From Anaerolineae bacterium (lineage in GTDB: Bacteria > Chloroflexota > Anaerolineae > Promineifilales > Promineifilaceae), in the NCBI GenBank assembly GCA_020848035.1, contig JADLAX010000054.1, positions 1 to 64,000 on the forward strand: a stretch of 64,000 bases of DNA, in the 5' to 3' direction. Made by a program: the position numbers and the translations under genes. Positions 57,891-64,000 of this stretch are shown piece after piece (positions within the stretch are counted from its first letter, which is position 1; each line of letters starts with the position of its first letter). The notes under the pieces were generated by a model. It searched no databases, was not told where the DNA came from, and worked only from the letters and a program-made list of their open reading frames with translations.

Positions 57891-58382
57891 ATGGAAATGA
57901 AAGTGGCTGTGTCCCTAAACCCCATACAACTGCCCAAACTGCTGGCTACGGCCCGGGAAAAGGTTGCGTCTTTGCTAAACGCAGAAGCCTCTGCCCACAA
58001 TCAGGCGATGGGATTTGCCCTCGGCACCTTCATCAGCCTGCTGCCTACGCCAGGGTTAAACTTTGCCCTGTCACTGCTGCTGGCCAACTGGTTCCGCTTG
58101 CACAAGGCCACGGTTTTGCTCTCGCTGGCGGTCTGGAATGTGTTTGTTACCGCACCGTTTATGGCGTTGAGCTACCGCCTGGGAAGTTGGTTATTCCCGG
58201 CATCGGCCACCGCTTCGGTTACCGAGCAGTGGCAGGCACAGGTCATTTCGTTTGTGCAGGGGTTTTTGGTGGGGAATTTGATTGTGGCGGGGGTGGTAAC
58301 GGCCGTTTCCTACGCCATCGTCCTGCTCATCTTTTGGCTGCTCCAAGAAAAACGCCGCAAACAAGCTACTTCCGCTTCGTAG
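57891..58382 (+). CDS. DUF2062-family membrane protein
   Basis: 163 residues with the DUF2062 pattern: an N-terminal amphipathic stretch, then AMGFALGTFISLLPTPGLNFALSLLLANWFRL, where the Gly/Pro spacing defines the family, and two further helices. The function of the family is unknown; members lie in the cytoplasmic membrane. No ribosome site is evident before the ATG at 57891 or at 57897. Its last 17 bases overlap the stop of the convergent gene. Confidence 0.8.
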   Translation: MEMKVAVSLNPIQLPKLLATAREKVASLLNAEASAHNQAMGFALGTFISLLPTPGLNFALSLLLANWFRLHKATVLLSLAVWNVFVTAPFMALSYRLGSWLFPASATASVTEQWQAQVISFVQGFLVGNLIVAGVVTAVSYAIVLLIFWLLQEKRRKQATSAS

Positions 58383-58617
58383 CCCCCGTAATCACCAGCA
58401 AAATAATTGAGCCAATCACAGCCACCAAAAAACTGGGCCAGTCAAACCCAATGTTAAAAGATTCCCCAGTAATAAAACGCATAAGCAAACCACCGACAAA
58501 CGCGCCAACCACACCAATGGCAATGTTATACAAGCAGCCCGAGCGCTTGCTGCCAGCAACCGCACCCGCAATGCCACCCGCCAAAGCGCCAAAAATAATC
58601 CATGCAAAAATGCCCAT
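58366..58617 (-). CDS. GlsB/YeaQ/YmgE-family stress-response membrane protein
   Basis: 83 residues with three helices. MGIFAWIIFGALAGGIAGAV and RSGCLYNIAIGVVGAFVGGL are the standard transglycosylase-associated signature. AGGAG precedes the ATG by eight bases; the longer open frame upstream is discarded. Family members are induced by general stress; their biochemical role is not established. Confidence 0.9.
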   Translation of the reverse strand: MGIFAWIIFGALAGGIAGAVAGSKRSGCLYNIAIGVVGAFVGGLLMRFITGESFNIGFDWPSFLVAVIGSIILLVITGATKRK

Positions 58618-58757
58618 TCTAAGCTCTCCTTTTGTCAGAAAACAAGTTCCACAATCTGTTTGATCCGTACTGTGGTAATGTAACGCTCTACGTAAGAAAA
58701 ATGGGTTATGTTTCTGATAACCAACCATTCATTTTTATTTATTTGATTTTCTCCTTT

Positions 58758-58793
58758 TGCAAAACAGCGCCTCTCACCAGGCGCTGTTTTGCA
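58758..58793. terminator. Perfect 14-base hairpin between genes
   Basis: TGCAAAACAGCGCC and its exact complement surround an 8-base loop. T-rich sequence lies on both sides, so it could act in either direction. Confidence 0.6.
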
Positions 58794-58822
58794 TTTGTGA
58801 CCATCACGCAATGTAACCCGTG

Positions 58823-58850
58823 TTGTAAGTAAACCGGACTAGAGTACCAT
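58823..58850 (+). promoter_or_regulatory. Candidate promoter of a small RNA
   Basis: TTGTAA (58823-58828), a 16-base spacer and TACCAT (58845-58850). The expected start, about 58857, coincides with the beginning of the structured element described next. Confidence 0.4.
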
Positions 58851-58856
58851 TCCAGG

Positions 58857-58938
58857 GCAGCGCCGCACAACCTCCTCTCCCAAGGTTGTATGATGCTCAG
58901 GATACGGCTTCAGATTTTTGCGGCGCTGTCTTTTTTTT
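58857..58938 (+). ncRNA. Candidate small structured RNA
   Basis: A perfect 10-base closing stem CAGCGCCGCA (58858-58867) with TGCGGCGCTG (58919-58928) encloses an ACAACC/GGTTGT hairpin and a further segment. A run of eight T (58931-58938) follows. The whole has the form of a short RNA with its own terminator. It matches no RNA family I recognise. No open frame of note overlaps it. Confidence 0.45.
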
Positions 58939-59030
58939 ATGGGAATTTTGGGCTGTCAGATGTTTCGTAAGAAATAGCTTTTAATGTGTTCATTAACTTC
59001 TTCACGCTTAATTAAAGCTTATTCTGCTCC

Positions 59031-59064
59031 AGACGCCGTGCTCCCCGCACGGCGTCTCTCCTTT
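59031..59064 (+). terminator. Intrinsic terminator-like hairpin
   Basis: GACGCCGTG and CACGGCGTC surround a 7-base loop, followed by TCTCCTTTTA. From here to the CBS gene (59249) I see no further structure. Confidence 0.65.
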
Positions 59065-59248
59065 TATGGGGATTTCACCACACCCACTCACTTCTCCTGA
59101 CGCTTTATTTGCAGTTGTCATTGTGAACCGGTGACTTTTGTTACTGAGAAGCGTTTCATGCCTTGTTGTACCATGCGAGTGAATCATCCTGGCAAACTGT
59201 AGCCGCCCAGGTCACTATAATCCACACAATTCCGCAGGAGCTGTACGC

Positions 59249-59695
59249 ATGAAAAAAGAGCTCGTTCGCGACTGGATGTCGCAAGAAGTCATTTCCGTCA
59301 AGCCAGAAACTACGCTGCCCCAAGCCCACCAAATCATGATGGATGAAGAAATCCGCCGCTTACCGGTGGTGGATGACCACAATACGCTGGTGGGCATCGT
59401 CACCCTGGGTGATGTGCGCGGCGCACAACCATCCCCGGCGACCTCGTTGAGCATTTGGGAGCTGAACTACCTGCTCTCCAGCCTGACCGTCGAAAAAATT
59501 ATGACGCCCAAGCCGCTGACCATCACCTCAGAGGCGACCATTGGCGAAGCCGCCCGCGCCATGCTGGAACACCGCATCAGCGGCCTGCCGGTGGTGGATC
59601 AGGACGGCAAACTGGCGGGCATCATCACCGAGTCAGACATTTTCAGCATGGTGGTGGTTCATGAATGGAGCGAAAACGAATCCGAACCCGCATGA
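59249..59695 (+). CDS. CBS-domain pair protein
   Basis: 148 residues, consisting of two CBS motifs in tandem (about 7-65 and 80-140): VRDWMSQEVISVKPETTLPQA, then RRLPVVDDHNTLVGIVTLGDV, and IMTPKPLTITSEATIGEA, then GLPVVDQDGKLAGIITESDI. CBS pairs bind adenine nucleotides (AMP, ATP or SAM) and act as energy or ligand sensors. It stands alone without an effector domain. AGGAG precedes the ATG by ten bases. Its 3' end overlaps carB on the opposite strand by 37 bases. Confidence 0.93.
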   Translation: MKKELVRDWMSQEVISVKPETTLPQAHQIMMDEEIRRLPVVDDHNTLVGIVTLGDVRGAQPSPATSLSIWELNYLLSSLTVEKIMTPKPLTITSEATIGEAARAMLEHRISGLPVVDQDGKLAGIITESDIFSMVVVHEWSENESEPA

Positions 59696-62600
59696 TGCTT
59701 CTGTAAGCTGCGTACCCGCAGCTCTTTTTTGCGTAACGCCTTGATCCCACTAACGGCCGCTTGCGCCGCCGACATCGTTGAAATCAGCAAAACGTTGTGC
59801 TGAATGGCCGCCGAGCGCATGGCGGCCTGGTCTTTGTAGGCGCGTGGCCCCAGCGGCGTGTTAATTATCAACTGAACCACCCCTGACGAGATGAGCCGGA
59901 CTGTGTTTAAGCCCGGCTCACTTGCTTTGGGCACCATCGACACGGGAATGTTGGCCCGATCCAGCGCTTCGGCCGTTCCCTCTGTGGCATAAAGCATAAA
60001 CCCCATCCGGTGCAAATCCCGCGCAATTTTTAACGCCGTCGACTTGTCAAAATCATTAACAGTGATGAGCACCGCGCCCTCCAGCGGCAGCGGCGTGCCC
60101 ACAGCCAGCTGCGACTTGGCAAAAGCGTGGCCAAACTGTGAGGCGTGGCCCATCACCTCGCCCGTGCTGCGCATTTCCGGCCCCAGCCGCGTGTCTGCGC
60201 CGGGAAGCTTGTTAAAGGGCAGCACCGCCTCCTTCACAAAAAAGCCGTCGATGGGCGGCATGTGGGTAAAGTTCAGCTCAGACAGGCGGCAGCCCGCCTG
60301 CACCTGGGCCGCAATTTTGGCTACAGGGCGGCCGGTGGCCTTGCTCACAAAGGGTACCGTGCGGCTGGCGCGTGGATTCACCTCGATGACGTAGACTACG
60401 TCGTCTTTGATGGCAAATTGGACGTTCATCAGGCCGCGCACACCCAGTGCCAGGCCCAGCTTTTCCGTGTAGTCCTGAATGATGCTGAGGTGGTAGAGGC
60501 TGATTTTGTAGGGCGGCAGCACGCAGGCGCTGTCGCCAGAGTGAATGCCCGCTTCTTCGATGTGCTGCATGACCCCGGCCATCACCACACGCTCACCGTC
60601 GGCCAGGGCGTCTACGTCTACCTCGTAAGCGTCTTCGATGAATTGGTCGATGAGCACCGGGTTACCGGGGGAGACGAGGGCCGCTTCGGCCAGGAAGGTG
60701 TGTAAGGATTTGTCATCGTAGGCAATGGCCATGGCGCGACCACCGAGAACGAAAGACGGCCGTACCAACACTGGATAGCCAATCTCATGCACCACCGCCA
60801 GCGCCTCCTCCATCGAGTTGGCCAGCCCCCAGGCCGGATGATCAATCTCCAGCCGGTGCAGCAGCTCGCCAAAACGGCCGCGATCCTCGGCCAGGTCGAT
60901 GCTGTCGGGCGGCGTGCCCCAGATAGGCACCCCAGCAGCGGCCAAACCGGCCGTCAGGTTGATGGGCGTCTGGCCGCCAAACTGGACAATCACCCCCTCC
61001 GGCTGCTCTAAATCGACGATGTTGAGCACATCTTCCAGGGTGAGCGGCTCAAAGTAGAGACGATCGGCCGTATCGTAGTCGGTACTGACCGTTTCCGGGT
61101 TGCAGTTGATCATGATGGTCTCGAAGCCCATCTCGCGCAGCGCCCAACATGCCTGCACGCAGCAGTAGTCGAACTCAATGCCCTGGCCAATGCGGTTTGG
61201 GCCACCGCCCAAAATGATCACTTTGCGGCGGTTGGTGGGATTGGCTTCGCAATCGGTCTCATAGGTGGAGTAAAGGTAAGGCGTGTGGGCTTCAAACTCG
61301 GCGGCGCAGGTATCGACGCGGTAGTAGACGGGGGTGATGCCTAGTTCGCGGCGTTTGGCACGAACGGCCGTTTCCGTCCACCCCAGCGCATTAGCAATCA
61401 CCTTGTCGGAAAAACCGTGTCGCTTGGCCCGGCGGAGGAGATTAGCGATTGGAGATTGGAGATCAGGAGCCTCACTTAATCTCCAATCTCCAATCTCCAA
61501 TCTCCCTAATTCAGCTTCAATCTCTAAAATATCCTGCAATTGTGCTACGTACCACGGGTCAATGGCGGTTTCAGCGATGATTTGTTGGGAGGAACGGCCG
61601 TTGCTCATTGCCGCCGCCATTTGGAACAGCCGCTGGGCCGTGGGCACATTCAGCGCCCCATCCGGCATGTGCTGGGCCAGGGCGCGGCTGAAGCCGGGAA
61701 TGCCAATGTCCAGCCCACGAATTGCCTTGTTTAACGCCTCGGTAAAGGTACGGCCGATCGCCATCACCTCGCCCACGCTTTTCATTTGCGGGCCGAGCGT
61801 GGGGTCCACACCAGGGAACTTCTCGAAGTTCCAGCGCGGAATTTTGACCACGCAGTAATCAATGCTTGGCTCAAAGCTGGCAGGGGTGACCCGGGTGATG
61901 TCGTTGGGAATCTCGTCCAGCGTGTAGCCCACCGCCAGCAGCGCGGCAATCTTGGCGATGGGAAAGCCGGTTGCCTTGCTGGCCAACGCCGACGAGCGCG
62001 ACACGCGCGGATTCATCTCGATGACAATCACCTCGCCATTTTCGGGATTGACGGCAAACTGCACGTTGCTGCCACCCGTCTCCACGCCCACGGCACGCAT
62101 CACCGTTTTGGCCAGGTCGCGCAGATATTGGTACTCCTTGTCCGTCAGCGTTTGCGCCGGGGCCACGGTAATGCTGTCGCCGGTGTGCACGCCCATCGGA
62201 TCCACATTTTCGATGGAGCAGACCACCACGAAGTTGTCGGCTTTGTCGCGCATCACCTCCAGTTCGTACTCCTTCCAGCCCAGCAGTGACCGCTCGATGA
62301 GTACCTCGCCAACGGGGCTGGAGCGCAGGCCGTGTTCGACAACGGCCGTAAACTGATCCCGACTGTAGGCCACACCGCCGCCAGTGCCACCCAGGGTAAA
62401 CGAAGCCCGCACCAACATCGGAAAGCCGATTTCATCCACCACCGCCACCGCTTCTTTGAGCGAATGCACAAAATGGCTCACCGGCACGGGCACGTTGGCC
62501 GCAATCATTGCCTGCTTAAACTTGGAGCGGTCTTCGGCCAGGCGGATGGCGCGCAAGTCGGCCCCGATGAGCTGGACGCCGTGTTTGGCCAAAATGCCCG

Positions 62601-62913
62601 ATTCACCCAGCTCCACCGTCAGGTTCAGCGCCGTCTGGCCACCAACGGTGGGCAGAATCGCGTCGGGCTGCTCAGCGATGATGATTTTTTCGACAAGTTC
62701 GGCCGTGAGCGGCTCGATGTAAGTCGCGTCGGCAAATTCAGGGTCGGTCATGATGGTGGCCGGGTTGGAGTTGACCAACAGGACGCGGTACCCTTCGCGG
62801 CGCAGCACCTTACACGCCTGCACGCCAGAGTAATCAAATTCACACCCCTGCCCAATCACAATCGGGCCAGAGCCAAGAACAAGAATGTTTTTAATGTCAG
62901 TTCGTTTAGGCAT
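59659..62913 (-). CDS. carB: Carbamoyl-phosphate synthase large subunit
   Basis: 1084 residues, full length. It starts MPKRTDIKNILVLGSGPIVI. Both duplicated ATP-grasp halves are visible (GGQTALNL in the first, GGQTPINL in the second; GTGGGVAYS and VEVNPRASRTVPFVSKATG). The C-terminal MGS-like allosteric domain is also visible. It makes carbamoyl phosphate for pyrimidine and arginine synthesis. Near residue 480 a variable linker is encoded by a family E repeat. The start overlaps the methyltransferase stop by eight bases. Confidence 0.98.
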   Translation of the reverse strand: MPKRTDIKNILVLGSGPIVIGQGCEFDYSGVQACKVLRREGYRVLLVNSNPATIMTDPEFADATYIEPLTAELVEKIIIAEQPDAILPTVGGQTALNLTVELGESGILAKHGVQLIGADLRAIRLAEDRSKFKQAMIAANVPVPVSHFVHSLKEAVAVVDEIGFPMLVRASFTLGGTGGGVAYSRDQFTAVVEHGLRSSPVGEVLIERSLLGWKEYELEVMRDKADNFVVVCSIENVDPMGVHTGDSITVAPAQTLTDKEYQYLRDLAKTVMRAVGVETGGSNVQFAVNPENGEVIVIEMNPRVSRSSALASKATGFPIAKIAALLAVGYTLDEIPNDITRVTPASFEPSIDYCVVKIPRWNFEKFPGVDPTLGPQMKSVGEVMAIGRTFTEALNKAIRGLDIGIPGFSRALAQHMPDGALNVPTAQRLFQMAAAMSNGRSSQQIIAETAIDPWYVAQLQDILEIEAELGRLEIGDWRLSEAPDLQSPIANLLRRAKRHGFSDKVIANALGWTETAVRAKRRELGITPVYYRVDTCAAEFEAHTPYLYSTYETDCEANPTNRRKVIILGGGPNRIGQGIEFDYCCVQACWALREMGFETIMINCNPETVSTDYDTADRLYFEPLTLEDVLNIVDLEQPEGVIVQFGGQTPINLTAGLAAAGVPIWGTPPDSIDLAEDRGRFGELLHRLEIDHPAWGLANSMEEALAVVHEIGYPVLVRPSFVLGGRAMAIAYDDKSLHTFLAEAALVSPGNPVLIDQFIEDAYEVDVDALADGERVVMAGVMQHIEEAGIHSGDSACVLPPYKISLYHLSIIQDYTEKLGLALGVRGLMNVQFAIKDDVVYVIEVNPRASRTVPFVSKATGRPVAKIAAQVQAGCRLSELNFTHMPPIDGFFVKEAVLPFNKLPGADTRLGPEMRSTGEVMGHASQFGHAFAKSQLAVGTPLPLEGAVLITVNDFDKSTALKIARDLHRMGFMLYATEGTAEALDRANIPVSMVPKASEPGLNTVRLISSGVVQLIINTPLGPRAYKDQAAMRSAAIQHNVLLISTMSAAQAAVSGIKALRKKELRVRSLQKHHAGSDSFSLHS
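61441..61503. repeat. Family E palindromic repeat inside carB
   Basis: TTAGCGATTGGAGATTGGAGA faces ATCTCCAATCTCCAATCTCC within the reading frame. It is translated on the carB strand as RLEIGDWRLSEAPDLQSPIA, between the first synthetase half and the oligomerisation domain. The frame is kept. Confidence 0.9.
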
Positions 62914-63670
62914 AAGTTTTGGGTTTTCTCGCTTTTAAGAGATATTGCCGGGTCTCAAATTGCAGCTTTTCCCCACGATCCAGCTTTTCTTGTAACGCCA
63001 GTAGATAAGATAGATGGGTATCGACAGTGAATCCAGGCACTATCCAGGGGATGGCTTTGAGGTAGTAAACAAGCGCGCCGACATCGGTGAAGGTCATGGT
63101 TCCTTTGTTTTCGGCCGCCCGTTCCACGATCAGGTTCGTTTCGGTTTGAAGATAGTGCAGGGCCAATTGATAGGAAGACGGCCGTTCCATCACCTCCACT
63201 CCCATTACCACCTGCAAATCTCTGCCCCACAATGCATCCACCTGCTGCGTCAAGAAGAGACCGCCAGGCTGCAAGACGCGCGCCACGTCCCGGCTGCGGA
63301 AGCCAGTGTGGCGGTTAATGATCAGTTCAAAACTGTTTGGGGCAAAAGGAAGCGGGCGATGTTTGGCAGCCACCACACGAACGCCTAGCGGTGCCAAACG
63401 AGCCGTAGCCACGGCCACATTGGGCGGCCAACCTTCGGTGATGATGACGCTTGGCGGCCAGACGTCGCGCAACGTCAACAGACGTTCACCGCCGCCCGTG
63501 CCAACATCCAGCACATTCTGAGCACCTAGCAGCAGTTCGCGGGCCAATGCCAGGTAATCCCAGGGGAGGGCACTTTCGGAGAAACGGCCGTGTACATACG
63601 AAAAATCCCAACCTGCAAAAGGCTCTCGCTCTTCCTCTTTCCAAAACGAAATCAAAGCATCGCGTTCCAT
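62906..63670 (-). CDS. Class I SAM-dependent methyltransferase between carA and carB
   Basis: 254 residues. Motif I is VLDVGTGGGERLL; the acidic ribose-binding position may be Glu in VIITEGWPPNVAVA; motif IV-like FELIINRHTGFR and LQPGGLFLTQQV follow. It has the fold of small-molecule methyltransferases; the acceptor is unknown. The ATG at 63670 lies two bases after the carA stop, and the gene end overlaps carB, so the three are one operon. Confidence 0.85.
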   Translation of the reverse strand: MERDALISFWKEEEREPFAGWDFSYVHGRFSESALPWDYLALARELLLGAQNVLDVGTGGGERLLTLRDVWPPSVIITEGWPPNVAVATARLAPLGVRVVAAKHRPLPFAPNSFELIINRHTGFRSRDVARVLQPGGLFLTQQVDALWGRDLQVVMGVEVMERPSSYQLALHYLQTETNLIVERAAENKGTMTFTDVGALVYYLKAIPWIVPGFTVDTHLSYLLALQEKLDRGEKLQFETRQYLLKARKPKTYA

Positions 63671-63672
63671 CC

Positions 63673-64000
63673 TCAAGCCTCTTGCATCATTTGCACAAAT
63701 CGTTCAAACAATTCATCAGAATCGTGGGGGCCGGGGGAGCTTTCGGGGTGGTACTGCACGGAGTACGCCTTGTGCTCCGGTGCAATGAGCCCTTCGCAGC
63801 AGTTGTCGTTGAGGTTGAGGTGGGAGACGGTAACGTTGGCCGGCAGGGTGCTGGCATCGACGGCAAAGCCGTGGTTGTGGCTGGAAATCTGCACTTCGTT
63901 GGTGGCCGTCACCTGCACCGGCTGGTTGCCGCCACGATGGCCAAATTTAAGCTTGTACGTCTCGGCACCGAGCGCCAACCCCAAAATTTGGTGCCCCAGG
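63673..64000 (-). CDS. carA: Carbamoyl-phosphate synthase small subunit, C-terminal part (runs off the window)
   Basis: The last about 108 residues of the glutaminase domain: GHQILGLALGAETYKLKFGHRGGNQPV, SSHNHGFAVDASTLP and AYSVQYHPESSPGPHDSDELF. The catalytic His and Glu of the class I amidotransferase triad are in YHPES; the Cys lies upstream, outside the window. It supplies ammonia to CarB. The frame stays open at base 64000. Confidence 0.95.
   Translation of the reverse strand, partial: LGHQILGLALGAETYKLKFGHRGGNQPVQVTATNEVQISSHNHGFAVDASTLPANVTVSHLNLNDNCCEGLIAPEHKAYSVQYHPESSPGPHDSDELFERFVQMMQEA

Overview
The window is about 57-60 % G+C, densely coding and made of ordinary chromosome rather than a plasmid or prophage. 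Gene content points to a Chloroflexota bacterium, most likely Anaerolineae-like: coenzyme F420 genes, secreted proteins with TPTP linkers, PA14 and lamin-tail domains, large FtsX/LolD-type exporters, and intergenic spaces full of short reiterated palindromes. The phylum assignment is an inference from gene content and style; no rRNA is present.

Layout. 1-5.2 kb: an S41 processing peptidase cut by the window edge, a large secreted/anchored GH3 protein and a CDF metal transporter. 5.3-9 kb: GH36 alpha-galactosidase and two GNAT acetyltransferases. 9-13 kb: a heterodimeric ABC exporter. 13-16.5 kb: a secreted PA14/SH3 protein, cofE and the F420:NADP reductase. 16.5-18.6 kb: an AT-rich AAA-ATPase plus PD-(D/E)XK gene pair behind a Nudix gene. 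18.8-25.1 kb: SsnA-like amidohydrolase, thioredoxin, an F420-dependent LLM oxidoreductase, a pentapeptide protein, and a deazaflavin-dependent nitroreductase between two related membrane proteins. 25.3-28.5 kb: leuS, a T-box-type attenuator and two tRNA-Ala genes. 28.5-34.6 kb: a SelW-like selenoprotein read through an in-frame UGA, a zinc-ribbon protein, a 3HCDH-like protein, a hydrolase, membrane proteins and a solitary phage-type antirepressor. 34.6-41.3 kb: an OmpR-type two-component system, trhO, a His/Gly-rich secreted protein, and a Crp/Fnr - PRC-like - membrane protein cluster. 41.6-50.4 kb: a giant secreted nuclease, a membrane protein and a LolD/FtsX exporter. 50.7-57 kb: a heat-shock block (hsp20, dnaK, cbpA-like, clpB). 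57-64 kb: a REP-associated transposase, small membrane genes, a CBS protein and carA (partial) - methyltransferase - carB.

Three themes cut across the genes. (1) The octamer ACGGCCGT occurs about 107 times by eye, roughly once per 600 bp, where one or two are expected by chance; this resembles the cyanobacterial HIP1 situation. (2) At least nine families of reiterated-word palindromes occupy the gene borders. They often supply the stop codon of the neighbouring gene, and twice they lie inside genes (carB, GH36). (3) Selenium and F420 biochemistry recur: a UGA-encoded selenoprotein and SsnA, and four F420-linked enzymes. The most unusual single locus is a complete T-box antiterminator/terminator switch ahead of leuS with no Stem I; a tRNA-Ala gene stands in the place where Stem I should be.
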